NCBI RefSeq assembly: GCF_001577265.1
Contig: NZ_CP014517.1
Location: 549,001-613,000, forward strand
Direction: 5' to 3'
From: Variovorax sp. PAMC 28711
GTDB taxonomy: Bacteria > Pseudomonadota > Gammaproteobacteria > Burkholderiales > Burkholderiaceae_C
Length of the DNA: 64,000 nt
The first letter of the stretch is position 1. Every line of letters begins with the position of its first letter. The notes below the pieces were generated by a model. It did not search any database, had not been told where the DNA came from, and was given only the letters and a program-made list of their open reading frames with translations. Position numbers and translations under genes: made by a program. Shown here piece after piece: positions 34,313-45,199 of the stretch.

Positions 34313-35665
34313 TTGAAATTCCTTTTACTTGCCGCCGCCATGGCGGTCACCGGCTGCGCCAGCCTGTCACCTGACGGCGGCAGCGCCGACGTGCAGGCAC
34401 TGGTCGGCGACAACCCGCTGACCCGCGGCGCCTCGCCACAACGCACACCCGACGACGCCTCGGCCCGCGCCGTCGAGGCCTTGCTCGCGAAACCCCTCGA
34501 TGTCGAAGCCGCCGTGCGCATCGCGCTCGTCAACAGCCCGCGCGTGCAGGATGCCTTTGCGACCCTGCAGCTGAGCGACGCCGAGCGCGTGCAGGCGTCG
34601 AGCCTGCCGAACCCGGTGTTCGCCTTCAGCCGGCTGCGGGAGAGCAGCGCCCTGGAGATCGACCGCGCGCTGAGCTTCAACGTCATCAACCTGATCGCAC
34701 TGCCGTGGCAGGCGCGTTGGGCCGGTCAACGGCACGAGGTCGCCCGCCTCGAGGCCGCGCAGCGCGTGTTGCTGCTCGCCGCCGACACCCGCCGCGCCTG
34801 GGTGCGCGCGGTGGCGGCGCAACAGAGCGTGGTGTACCTGCGCGACGCGAAGGACGCGGCCGAAGCCGGCGCCGAACTCGCACATCGCATGGCGAAGGTC
34901 GGCAACTGGAGCACGCTGCAGCGCACGCGCGAACAGCTGCTGCTGGCCGACGCCGCCGCGCAATTGGCGCGCGCCGAACAGACCGCAGTCGAGAGCCGCG
35001 AACAACTGACGCGCACCCTCGGCCTCGTCGGTGCACAGGCCGCGTCGTACACCCTGCCCGACCGCCTGCCCGCGCTGCCGACGGCCGCGCCCGCGCTCGG
35101 CGACGTGCAGGCGCTGGCGTTGCGCGACCGGCTCGACGTGCGCGCTGCCCAGGCGCAAAACGCCGCCACCGCCGATGCGCTCGGCCTCACGCGCGCGACA
35201 CGCGTCGTCAACGCGCTGGAACTCGGCGCGGTGCGCAACACCGTGTTCGGCAACGGCCCCGACCGGTCACGCACGACCGAACGCGGCGTCGAGCTCGCGC
35301 TGCCGATCCCGCTGTTCGACTGGGGCCAGGCCGGCAACGCGCGTGCCGAAGCGCTCTACCTTCAATCTGCAGCGCGGGTGCGCGACACCGGCGTGCGGGC
35401 CGCCAGCGAAGCGCGCGAATCGCTCGCCCGCTGGAACAGCGCGTACGCCATCGCCTTGCGCTACCAGACCGAGGTGTTGCCGCTGCGCCGCCAGGTCAAC
35501 GACGAGATGGTGCTGCGCTACAACGGCATGCTCGCGAGCGTGTGGGAACTGCTCGGCGAAACGCGCGCCTCGATGCTGGCCGTGAACGCCGCGATGGACG
35601 CGCAACGCGACTTCTGGCTGGCCGATGTCGACCTCCAGTTGACGCTCACCGGGAGCGCGACATGA
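34313..35665 (+). CDS. TolC-family outer-membrane lipoprotein, CzcC/CusC-like
   Basis: The 450-residue product has a lipoprotein signal (LLLAAAMAVTGC) and two TolC-type repeats of helices (ARWAGQRHEVARLEAAQRVLLLAADTRRAWVRAVAAQQSVVYLRDA near residue 140 and LFDWGQAGNARAEALYLQSAARVRDTG near 335) separated by beta strands. It forms the outer-membrane exit channel of an efflux or secretion system. A TTG start is set by a GGAGATC ribosome site and gives the signal peptide; no ATG or GTG lies at a suitable position. Its stop overlaps the multicopper oxidase start (ATGA). Confidence 0.88.
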   Translation: MKFLLLAAAMAVTGCASLSPDGGSADVQALVGDNPLTRGASPQRTPDDASARAVEALLAKPLDVEAAVRIALVNSPRVQDAFATLQLSDAERVQASSLPNPVFAFSRLRESSALEIDRALSFNVINLIALPWQARWAGQRHEVARLEAAQRVLLLAADTRRAWVRAVAAQQSVVYLRDAKDAAEAGAELAHRMAKVGNWSTLQRTREQLLLADAAAQLARAEQTAVESREQLTRTLGLVGAQAASYTLPDRLPALPTAAPALGDVQALALRDRLDVRAAQAQNAATADALGLTRATRVVNALELGAVRNTVFGNGPDRSRTTERGVELALPIPLFDWGQAGNARAEALYLQSAARVRDTGVRAASEARESLARWNSAYAIALRYQTEVLPLRRQVNDEMVLRYNGMLASVWELLGETRASMLAVNAAMDAQRDFWLADVDLQLTLTGSAT

Positions 35666-37053
35666 ACCGCCGCAACTTCTTCGCCGGCGCCACCGCCGCC
35701 GTGGCCGCGACCTCGGTGAGCCGCGTCGCGATGGCCGCGCTGCCCGAGCCGGTGATCCAGACGTCGACCACCACTGCCGCGCCGTTGATGCCACCGACCG
35801 GCCGGCCGTACAACCCCGTCGTCACGCTCAACGGCTGGACGCTGCCCTGGCGCATGAACAACGGGGTGAAGGAATTCCATCTCGTCGCCGAGCCCGTGGT
35901 GCGCGAGATGGCGCCGGGCTTCAAGGTCAACATGTGGGGCTACAACGGACAGTCGCCGGGGCCGACGATCGAGGTGGTCGAAGGCGACCGCGTGCGCATC
36001 TTCGTCACCAACCGGCTGCCCGAGCACACCACCGTGCACTGGCACGGCCAGCGCCTGCCGAACGGCATGGACGGCGTGGGCGGCATCACGCAGCCGCACA
36101 TCCCGCCGGGCAAGACCTTCGTCTACGAGTTCACCGCGCGGCGACCCGGCACCTTCATGTACCACCCGCATGCCGACGAGATGGTGCAGATGGCGATGGG
36201 GATGATGGGCTTCTGGGTGACGCACCCGAAGGCGGCGCACCCGCTCATCGACAAGGTCGACCGCGACTTCTGCTTCCTGCTCGGCAGCTTCGACGTCGAG
36301 CCCGGCAGCAAGACGCCCAAGGTCAACACCATGACCGACTTCAACATCTGGAGCTTCAACAGCCGCGTGTACCCGGCCATCGACACGCTCAACGTGCGCA
36401 GGAACGACCGCGTGCGCATCCGCGTCGGCAACCTCACGATGACGAACCACCCGATCCACATCCACGGCCACGAATACGAGGTCACCGGCACCGACGGCGG
36501 CCCGGTGCCGAAGAGCGCGCGCTGGCCCGAGGTGTCGGTCGACATCGCCGTCGGCCAGATGCGCCAGATGGAATTCGTCGCCGACGAGGAAGGCGACTGG
36601 TCCTTGCATTGCCACAAGGCGCACCACACGATGGGACCGATGGGCCACGAGGTGCCCACCATGATCGGCGTCGACCACCAGAACGTGGCCGACAAGATCA
36701 GAAAACTCGTGCCCGACTACATGGTGATGGGCGACAAGGGCATGGCCGACATGGGCGCGATGGAAATGCCCTTACCCGACAACACGCTGCCGATGATGAG
36801 CGGGCAAGGCCCGTTCGGCCCGGCCGAAATGGGCGGCATGTTCACCTTGCTGAAAGTGCGGCGCGACCAGAAGCCGGGCGACTACACCGACCCCGGCTGG
36901 TTCAGGCACCCGGCCGGCACGGTGGCCCGCGAAGTCGTCGACGCCGCGCCGCCGGCACCGTCGCGCGCGGCGCCCCCGGCGGCGACCGGGCCGACCGGCG
37001 CGCCCGATGCGACGGTCCGCAAACCTTCGGGCCATGGCGCCCACAACCATTGA
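35662..37053 (+). CDS. Tat-exported multicopper oxidase, copper-resistance type
   Basis: The 463-residue product has a twin-arginine-like signal (MNRRNFFAGATAAVAATSVSRVAMA) and the four copper motifs: HWHGQRLP (His126 onwards), MYHPHADE, HPIHIHGHE and HCHKAHHTMGPM (His316, Cys317), which supply the type 1 and trinuclear sites. A methionine-rich region near residues 350-390 (MVMGDKGMADMGAMEMPLP, then PMMSG and MGGMF) resembles the Cu(I)-binding part of CueO-type cuprous oxidases. It would oxidise Cu(I) to Cu(II) in the periplasm. The C-terminal 60 residues are proline- and alanine-rich. Confidence 0.92.
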   Translation: MNRRNFFAGATAAVAATSVSRVAMAALPEPVIQTSTTTAAPLMPPTGRPYNPVVTLNGWTLPWRMNNGVKEFHLVAEPVVREMAPGFKVNMWGYNGQSPGPTIEVVEGDRVRIFVTNRLPEHTTVHWHGQRLPNGMDGVGGITQPHIPPGKTFVYEFTARRPGTFMYHPHADEMVQMAMGMMGFWVTHPKAAHPLIDKVDRDFCFLLGSFDVEPGSKTPKVNTMTDFNIWSFNSRVYPAIDTLNVRRNDRVRIRVGNLTMTNHPIHIHGHEYEVTGTDGGPVPKSARWPEVSVDIAVGQMRQMEFVADEEGDWSLHCHKAHHTMGPMGHEVPTMIGVDHQNVADKIRKLVPDYMVMGDKGMADMGAMEMPLPDNTLPMMSGQGPFGPAEMGGMFTLLKVRRDQKPGDYTDPGWFRHPAGTVAREVVDAAPPAPSRAAPPAATGPTGAPDATVRKPSGHGAHNH

Positions 37054-37073
37054 TGACGAAAAGCAAACACACC

Positions 37074-37379
37074 ATGAACACCCGCAAATTCATCACCGCC
37101 TGCGCCCTGCTGCTGGGCGCCGCCAACGCTGTGTCGCAAACGGCCGGTGCGCTGCCGCGCGTCGAGGGCGAAGTCCGCAAAGTCGACGTCGACGCGCAGA
37201 AGATCACGCTGCGGCATGGCGAGATTCCGAACATCGACATGGGCGCGATGACGATGGTCTTCCGCCTGAAAGACCCGGCGTTGCTGCAGCAGGTGAAGGC
37301 CGGCGACAAGGTGACCTTCACCGCCGACAAGGTCGACGGGGCGCTGACCGTGATGTCGATGGACCCGGTCAAACCGTGA
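37074..37379 (+). CDS. CusF-like periplasmic copper-binding protein
   Basis: The 101-residue product has a signal peptide (to AVSQTAGA near residue 25) and a CusF OB-fold: VEGEVRKVDVDAQKITLRHGEIPNIDMGAMTMVFRLKDPALLQQVKAGDKVTFTAD in overlapping form. In CusF the metal site is His, Met, Met and a capping Trp. Here the His (LRHGEIP) and two Met (GAMTMVF) are kept, but the Trp position (usually W in NWPEMTM) is Met (IDMGAMTM). An ATG at 37053 overlaps the multicopper oxidase stop and adds seven residues; it is equally possible. It would carry Cu(I) or Ag(I) in the periplasm. Confidence 0.88.
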   Translation: MNTRKFITACALLLGAANAVSQTAGALPRVEGEVRKVDVDAQKITLRHGEIPNIDMGAMTMVFRLKDPALLQQVKAGDKVTFTADKVDGALTVMSMDPVKP

Positions 37380-37457
37380 CCACGAGGCCGCTCGTCCGAC
37401 AGCGCGTGGCCGGCCTTCCCTACTTCGTCGCGGATGGCGTCTCCCTACCGTTGCCGG

Positions 37458-39749
37458 ATGAGCACCGTCCCCGAGATCAAGCCCAATGACCATCCTGCCT
37501 GCGGATGGGGTTCAGTCAAGGCCGTGACGACGTATCTGCTGCGCGAAGAGGCGCTGGTCGCGGGCACCAAGGCACTGTTGGTGCAAAACAAGCCCGGTGG
37601 CTTTTCCTGCGTCAGTTGCGCATGGGCCAAGCCGGCGAAGCCTCACTTTGCCGAGTTCTGCGAAAACGGCGCCAAGGCCACCGCGTGGGAACTCACGGGC
37701 AAGCGCATGCCGGCAGGTTTCTTTGCGGACAACACGGTGACCAGCCTCCTTCGGTGGAGCGACCACGATCTCGAAGCCGGTGGGCGGCTGACGGTTCCGC
37801 TGCGCTACGACGCGGCGAGCGACTGCTACCTCGAAGTGTCGTGGGACGAGGCGTTCGCCGGCATCGGTGCCGAGCTGCGTCGGCTGCGCGCGGTCGATCC
37901 GAAATCGGTGGTGTTCTATGCCTCGGGCCGCGCGTCGCTGGAGACCAGCTACATGTACCAGTTGCTGGCGCGCCTCTACGGCAACAACAACCTGCCGGAC
38001 AGTTCGAACATGTGCCACGAGAGCACTTCGGTGGCCTTGCCGGCGACGATCGGCGTGCCGGTCGGCACCGTCACGCTGGACGATTTCGAGCAGACCGATG
38101 CCATCTTTTTCTTCGGCCAGAACACGGGCGTCAACAGCCCGCGCATGCTGCATCCGCTGCAGGACGCCCGCAAGCGCGGCGTCCCGATCGTCACGTTTAA
38201 CCCGTTGCGCGAACGCGGGCTGGTGAGCTTCGCCAACCCGCAGTCACCGATCGACATGCTCACGCCCGCACAGACGCAGATCAGCACGCAGTACCTGCAG
38301 CTGAAGATCGGCGGCGACATCGCTGCACTCACCGGCATGTGCAAGTGGCTGGTCGAGGCCGACGATGCCGCGCAGCGCGAGGGCGCCGGGCGCGTGCTGG
38401 ACGCGGACTTCCTGGCCGAACACACGAGCGGCTTCGATGCGTTCGCGCAAGCGATGCGTGACGCGTTGTGGCCCGACATTGAACGGGAGTCGGGCCTGTC
38501 GCGCGCCGACATCGAGGAAGCGGCCGGCGTCTATGCCGCAGCGCGTGCGGTGATCGCCGTCTACGGCATGGGCCTGACCCAGCACCGCAAGGGCGTGCAG
38601 AACGTGCAGATGGTGTCGAACTTGCTGCTGCTGCGCGGCAACATCGGCCGCCCCGGCGCGGGCATCTGCCCGGTGCGCGGCCACTCGAACGTGCAGGGGC
38701 AGCGCACCGTCGGCATCACCGAAAAGCCGGAACTCGCGCCCCTCGACAAGCTCGCCGCGCTGTACGCGTTCGAGCCGCCGCGCGACGAGGGCCTGAACAC
38801 CGTCGAAGCCTGCCGGGGCGTGCTCGACGGCTCGGTACGCGCGTTCATCGGGCTCGGCGGCAACTTCGTGCGCGCGGTGCCAGAAACGCAGCTCATCGAG
38901 GCGGCCTGGCAGCGCTTGCGGCTCACTGTCAACATCGCCACCAAGCTCAACCGCAGCCACCTGGTGCACGGCGAGGTGTCGTATCTGCTGCCGTGCCTCG
39001 GCCGGATCGAGATCGACCGGCAGGCCAGCGGCGAGCAGACGGTGGCACTGGAAGACTCGACGGGCTTCATCCATGCCTCCAAGGGCGTGGCCGAGCCCGC
39101 CGCGGCCACACTCCGTTCGGAAGCCGCCATCGTCGCGGGCATCGCGCGCGCCGCGCTCGATGCCAACGCCCTTGTGCCCTGGGAAGCCTGGGCGGGCGAC
39201 TACGCGCTGGTGCGCCAGGCGATCGAAGCGACCTACCCCGATGTGTTCCGCGATTTCGAAGCACGCTTTGTTCACCCCGGCGGCTTCCAGCGGCCCATCC
39301 CGGCACGCGAGCGCGTGTGGAAAACGGCCAGCGGGAAGGCGACCTTCATCGCCGAGGCCGGCCTGGTGGCGGACCCCGACACACCCGAGACCGGACCGGA
39401 CGTGCTGCGCCTGATGACGATGCGCAGCGACGACCAGTTCAACACGACGATCTACAGCCTGGACGACCGCTTTCGCGGCGTTTACGGCACGCGCATGGTG
39501 CTGCTGATGAACGACGGGGACATCGTCCGGCTGGGTCTCGAAGACGGCGCCATCGTCACGGCGAGCACCGCGGTGGCCGACGACACGCTGCGCGAAGTGA
39601 CGGGCCTGCGCGTGACCCGCTTTGACATTCCGCCGGGCTGCGTCGCAGGCTACTACCCCGAGTGCAACCCGCTCATGCCGCTCGCGCACCATGCGGAAAA
39701 AAGCCAAGTGCCCGCAGCCAAATCGATCCCGATACGCCTCCGGCGCTAG
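37458..39749 (+). CDS. FdhF/YdeP-family molybdopterin oxidoreductase
   Basis: The 763-residue protein carries the FdhF/YdeP-type N-terminus (ACGWGSVKAVTTYLLREE, then GGFSCVSCAWAKPAKPHFAEFCENG, whose cysteines can hold a 4Fe-4S cluster) and the molybdopterin-guanine-dinucleotide binding domains (FFGQNTGVNSPRMLHPLQ, GRPGAGICPVRGHSNVQG and a C-terminal TMRSDDQFNTTIYS). YdeP has been linked to acid resistance and is formate-dehydrogenase-like, but substrates for the family are mostly unknown. Neither an FdhD-like sulfur carrier nor an electron-transfer subunit lies beside it. The stop overlaps that of the convergent metallopeptidase (CTAG). Confidence 0.9.
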   Translation: MSTVPEIKPNDHPACGWGSVKAVTTYLLREEALVAGTKALLVQNKPGGFSCVSCAWAKPAKPHFAEFCENGAKATAWELTGKRMPAGFFADNTVTSLLRWSDHDLEAGGRLTVPLRYDAASDCYLEVSWDEAFAGIGAELRRLRAVDPKSVVFYASGRASLETSYMYQLLARLYGNNNLPDSSNMCHESTSVALPATIGVPVGTVTLDDFEQTDAIFFFGQNTGVNSPRMLHPLQDARKRGVPIVTFNPLRERGLVSFANPQSPIDMLTPAQTQISTQYLQLKIGGDIAALTGMCKWLVEADDAAQREGAGRVLDADFLAEHTSGFDAFAQAMRDALWPDIERESGLSRADIEEAAGVYAAARAVIAVYGMGLTQHRKGVQNVQMVSNLLLLRGNIGRPGAGICPVRGHSNVQGQRTVGITEKPELAPLDKLAALYAFEPPRDEGLNTVEACRGVLDGSVRAFIGLGGNFVRAVPETQLIEAAWQRLRLTVNIATKLNRSHLVHGEVSYLLPCLGRIEIDRQASGEQTVALEDSTGFIHASKGVAEPAAATLRSEAAIVAGIARAALDANALVPWEAWAGDYALVRQAIEATYPDVFRDFEARFVHPGGFQRPIPARERVWKTASGKATFIAEAGLVADPDTPETGPDVLRLMTMRSDDQFNTTIYSLDDRFRGVYGTRMVLLMNDGDIVRLGLEDGAIVTASTAVADDTLREVTGLRVTRFDIPPGCVAGYYPECNPLMPLAHHAEKSQVPAAKSIPIRLRR

Positions 39750-40934
39750 GCCGGGACAGAGCTCGGCGCGGGCTGCTCCACCGGCGTCATGTTGACCACG
39801 ACCGGGTTGCTGGCCGAGCGCACCACCTCGTGGATGAACTGCAGTTTGGCAATCGCATCGCGCGGCAGCACGAAGGGGTAATAGTCCGCTTGGCCCATGC
39901 TGCGCGTGAGTTCGTTCAGCACGTGCGTCAACAGCACCCAAGAATTCAGGAATGCGAGGAAAGCCTCCGCATCCGGATGGTCGGGTTGCCAGAGGTCGTC
40001 GACCGTGTAGGGATCGCTGTCGATGTCGACCGAATTCGAATCGATGCCGAAGCTCACCGCCGTGTCGACCGTATCGGCCATGTGCAGGTAGTGCGCCCAC
40101 GTCTCGGCCCAGTCCTCCACGGGTGGGTGGTGGCGTAGCTGGTGACGTAATGCAGCGGCCAGTCTTGCGGCGGCCCGTTCTCGTAATGGCGCTTGAGGAC
40201 TCGCCGTAATCGACGGTTTCGTCGCCGAACAGTTCGCGGTAAGCAGTCAGCCACTGGCTGTCTTTCACGAGACGGTCCCAGTAGTAATGGCCGATCTCGT
40301 GGCGGTAGTGGCCGAGCAGCGTGCGATACGACTCGTGCATGGCCGCGCGGATCTTTTCGCGCTCGGCATCGTCGGCCTCGGCAATGTTCAGCGTGATGAG
40401 GCCGTCGTCGTGGCCGGTCAGCACCGGGGGGCCGTCGGGCAGGTTTTCCAGCATGTCGAAGGCGATGCCGTTCGGCTTTTCGAGGCGGGTCTCGATCGGC
40501 AGCGCGAGCGACAGCAACTGCGACAGCAGACGCCGTTTGGCGATTTCGAGCTTGCGCCACAACGCCTGGTTTTCCGGCGTCGACAGATCAGGGATCGTGC
40601 GCGTCAGGCTGCAGGCCAGGCACAGCCCGGGCGCGAGATTGGTTGGCGACTGGCGCAGTTCTGCCGTCCCGCCTGGCACCAGCCAGTTGCACGCCGACGG
40701 TGTTTCGAGGTTGTTGCAGCGATGAAAAATCTGGCCGTCGGTCGTGCCGGGCACCAGCCAGTCCATCGGCTCGGGACCGGGCTCGATGGCGACCATCGTG
40801 CGCAGGCCGACGTCGTAGCCCAGCTGGCGCGCGCAATGCAGGCATTGCGTGTTGCGCAGGAACACGGGCTTGCCGCAAATGCAGCGGTAGGCGCGACTGG
40901 TCGTCGGGCCGAGGGCGGTGGTGAGTTGAGACAT
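39746..40934 (-). pseudogene. Zinc-binding metallopeptidase-like protein, two single-base frameshifts
   Basis: The gene encodes a zinc-ribbon N-terminus (YRCICGKPVFLRNTQCLHCARQLGYD), a central metallopeptidase motif LLGHYRHEIGHYYWDRLV (HExxH) and a C-terminal EDWAETWAHYLHMADTVDTA segment, in three different frames. The breaks are near 40197-40201 (after DYGES, before LKRHYENGPPQDWPLHY) and at 40117-40118 (after TTHPW, before EDWAETW). Adding one C on the coding strand at the first break and one G at the second restores a single frame of 396 residues with perfect sense. Both lie in short C/G runs, so sequencing loss is the likely cause. Function unknown; a cytoplasmic zinc protease is inferred. 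Confidence 0.82.
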
Positions 40935-41073
40935 GCGCGGGCGTGTGGAATCCGAGGAGGCCAGCACTGTCGCCGCGCGGGCCGTGCGCCGGTGTACGGC
41001 GTTCCCGGTCAAGTCTGTCAGTGGAATTCCCGGCGTCTGGCGACAACGAAGGTGCGCCTTATCATGGCCGCCG

Positions 41074-42102
41074 ATGTCACACGCCCCCACCCCCAATACG
41101 GCCGCCGCAGGCACCATCACCGATGTCGCCGGCCTCGAGGTCGGCCACTTCACGGACACGCGCCGGCCGACGGGGTGCACGGTGATCGTCACCCGCGACG
41201 GCGCGGTCGGTGGCGTCGATGTCCGCGGCGCGGCGCCCGGCACGCGCGAGACCGATCTGCTCGCGCCCGGCAACCTGGTGGAACGGGTGCACGGGATCAT
41301 GCTGGCCGGCGGCAGCGCCTGGGGCCTGGCCGCCACCGAAGGCGCGATGCAGTGGCTCGAAGAGCGCGGCATCGGCATGGACGTGCGCTTCGGCACCCTG
41401 CCGATCGTGCCCGCCGCGGTGCTGTTCGACCTGCCGATGGGCGATGCACGCATCCGGCCCGACGCCGCAGCCGGCTACGCGGCCTGCGAAGCCGCATCGA
41501 CGCACGCCCCGGCCGAGGGCAACGTGGGTGCCGGCACCGGGGCGCTGGTCGGCAAGCTGTTTGGCGTCGACCGCGCGATGAAGGGCGGCGTCGGCACCGC
41601 GTCCATCACGGTCGGCGGCGTCACGGTCGGCGCCCTGATCGCCTGCAACGCACTGGGCGACGTGATCGACCCCGAGACCGCACAGGTGGTGGCGGGTGCG
41701 CGCACCGCCGATGGCAAGGCGCTGCTCGACACGCGCCGCGCGCTGATGCGCGGCGAATTGCCCAAGCCGCTGCTGGCAGGCACCAACACCACGATCGGCG
41801 TGGTCGCGACCGACGCCGTGCTGACCAAGGTGCAGGCGAACCGCCTCGCCATGGTGGCGCACGACGGGTTGGCGCGCAGCATCAACCCGGTGCACACGAT
41901 GAGCGACGGCGACACGCTCTTCACGCTCGCCACCTGCCGCGTGCCGCTCGACGACTCGACGCCCGGCATGACCGTGCTCGGTGCGATGGCGGCCGAAGTC
42001 GTCGCGCGCGCCACGGTGCGCGCGGTGCGCGCTGCCCGCTCCGTGACGGTCGGCACGCTGCACATCCCGTGCGCCGCCGATCTGGCCGGCGCACCGCAAT
42101 AA
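41074..42102 (+). CDS. P1-family peptidase (DmpA-like, Ntn hydrolase)
   Basis: The 342-residue protein has the P1/S58 family pattern: ITDVAGLEVGHFTDTRRPTGCTVIVTRDGAVGGVDVRGAAPGTRE, IMLAGGSAWGLAATEGAMQWLEERG and the autocleavage region KPLLAGTNTTIGVVATDAVLTKVQANRLA, where the conserved Thr or Ser-type nucleophile follows an Asn (TNTTIG). These enzymes cut themselves into two chains and act as aminopeptidases, including L-aminopeptidase D-amidase/D-esterase. It is divergent from the metallopeptidase gene. The ATG is the one that opens MSHAPTP; the open frame upstream is not supported. Confidence 0.9.
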   Translation: MSHAPTPNTAAAGTITDVAGLEVGHFTDTRRPTGCTVIVTRDGAVGGVDVRGAAPGTRETDLLAPGNLVERVHGIMLAGGSAWGLAATEGAMQWLEERGIGMDVRFGTLPIVPAAVLFDLPMGDARIRPDAAAGYAACEAASTHAPAEGNVGAGTGALVGKLFGVDRAMKGGVGTASITVGGVTVGALIACNALGDVIDPETAQVVAGARTADGKALLDTRRALMRGELPKPLLAGTNTTIGVVATDAVLTKVQANRLAMVAHDGLARSINPVHTMSDGDTLFTLATCRVPLDDSTPGMTVLGAMAAEVVARATVRAVRAARSVTVGTLHIPCAADLAGAPQ

Positions 42103-42118
42103 AAGGTAGAAGGCCCCG

Positions 42119-43495
42119 ATGCAAATGCCCAAGACCCTCAAGCTGATCCTGCTGTCGATCCGCGACCTCATCGTGTCGGCCGGCCCGGTCGTGTTCATCG
42201 TGATCGGTGCGCTGATCGCGGCGTACTGGTATCTCGATCCGCAACCCCCGCAGAAAGTCACGCTCGCCACCGGCCCGGCGGGCAGCGCGTACGCCGGCTT
42301 CGGCGAGCGCTATGCGCGCGCCCTGCGGGCGAACGGCATCGAGGTCGAGCTGAAGGCCACGGCGGGCTCGTCGGACAACCTGCAGCTGCTGCGCAGCGGC
42401 GAGGCGGATGTGGGTTTCGTGCGCGGCGGCAGCGCCGACACGCTGGCCGACGAAGAGGCCGGCCTGACCTCGCTCGGCAGCCTGTTTTACGAACCGCTGT
42501 GGTTGTTCTACCGCACCGACGTCGCGCAGAAGATCGATCGCAAGACCGGCGTGTTGAGTTCGATGGCGCAGCTCAAGGGCTTGCGCGTCAACGTCGACAA
42601 GGCGGGCAGCGGTGTGCCCGACATCATGGAGAAACTGCTCAAGGCGAACCATATCGACGCCAGCACGCTGCAGCTGTCGAACCTCGAACCCGCGCCCGCC
42701 ACCGAGGCGCTCGAAGCGGGCATGCTCGATGCCGTCGTGCTCGCCTCGGCGCCGCAGTCGCCGCTGGTGCAGCGCCTGCTGCGCGCGCCCGGCATCCAGT
42801 TGATGGACTTCGGCCAGAGCGATGCCTACGCGCGCCGCTTCCCCTTCCTGCAGGCGGTGACGCTGCCGCGCGGCGTGGTCGACCTTGCCGCCGATGTCCC
42901 ACCGCACGACGTGTCGCTGGTGGCCGCGACGACCTCGCTGATCTCGCGCGACCAGACGCACCCGGCCTTGCGCCAGCTTTTTGCACAGACCGCGCAGACC
43001 GTGCACAGCGACGCCGGCTGGTTCAACCGGGCACGCGACTTTCCCAACACGAAGACCAGCGAACTTCCCGTGAGCCCCGAAGGCGACCGCGCCATCAACG
43101 GCACGCCGCCCTTCTGGCAACGCTACCTGCCCTTCTGGGCCAGCAACCTCGTGGAGCGCATGTGGCTGGTGCTCGGCGGCCTGATCGTGCTGATGTTGCC
43201 GCTCAGCAAAATCGTGCCGCCGCTCTACCAGTTCCGCGTGCGCAGCCGGGTGTTCCGCTGGTATGCGCGGCTGCGCGACATCGAAGCGAAAGTCGATACG
43301 CGCAAGGGCGACCGCGACGCGCTGCTCGACGAACTCGACGAGCTCGATCGCGTGACGCACCGCATCACCGTGCCGCTGTCGTACACCGACGAGCTCTATG
43401 CGCTGCGCAACAACATCTACGCCGTGCGCAAGCGCTTGCTGGGCACGTGGCCCAAGGCGGCGCCGCCGGTTTCTTCGGCCACCGCCTCCCCATGA
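42119..43495 (+). CDS. TAXI-family TRAP-type solute-binding protein with membrane anchors
   Basis: The 458-residue protein has an N-terminal membrane helix (IVSAGPVVFIVIGALIAAYWYL), a TAXI receptor domain (KVTLATGPAGSAYAGFGERYARALRANGIEVELKATAGSSDNLQLLRSGEADVGFV) and a second helix near residue 350 (MWLVLGGLIVLMLPLSKIVPPLY), then a charged cytoplasmic tail of about 80 residues with a coiled-coil look (RLRDIEAKVDTRKGDRDALLDELDELD). This anchored form differs from free TAXI receptors. No TRAP permease gene lies nearby. It starts 16 bases after the P1 peptidase gene, so the two are probably one unit. Confidence 0.85.
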   Translation: MQMPKTLKLILLSIRDLIVSAGPVVFIVIGALIAAYWYLDPQPPQKVTLATGPAGSAYAGFGERYARALRANGIEVELKATAGSSDNLQLLRSGEADVGFVRGGSADTLADEEAGLTSLGSLFYEPLWLFYRTDVAQKIDRKTGVLSSMAQLKGLRVNVDKAGSGVPDIMEKLLKANHIDASTLQLSNLEPAPATEALEAGMLDAVVLASAPQSPLVQRLLRAPGIQLMDFGQSDAYARRFPFLQAVTLPRGVVDLAADVPPHDVSLVAATTSLISRDQTHPALRQLFAQTAQTVHSDAGWFNRARDFPNTKTSELPVSPEGDRAINGTPPFWQRYLPFWASNLVERMWLVLGGLIVLMLPLSKIVPPLYQFRVRSRVFRWYARLRDIEAKVDTRKGDRDALLDELDELDRVTHRITVPLSYTDELYALRNNIYAVRKRLLGTWPKAAPPVSSATASP

Positions 43496-43522
43496 AAAAA
43501 GCCCGCGACTCGCGGCTTTTTC
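43495..43522. terminator. Bidirectional intrinsic terminator
   Basis: AAAAAAGCCCGCG-ACT-CGCGGCTTTTT forms a GC-rich stem of about six pairs (one bulged C) flanked by an A-run on one side and a T-run on the other. It lies directly between the convergent TAXI gene and ettA, and can stop transcripts from both directions. Confidence 0.85.
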
Positions 43523-43537
43523 CTTTGGCGGCGAACC

Positions 43538-45199
<1,662 letters not shown>

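Noticed and set aside
38244..41453. A very long minus-strand open frame of more than 1000 codons
   Set aside because: It is antisense to the molybdopterin oxidoreductase over most of its length, with Arg/His/Val-rich composition typical of reversed GC-rich coding DNA. Only the short part within the metallopeptidase is real.
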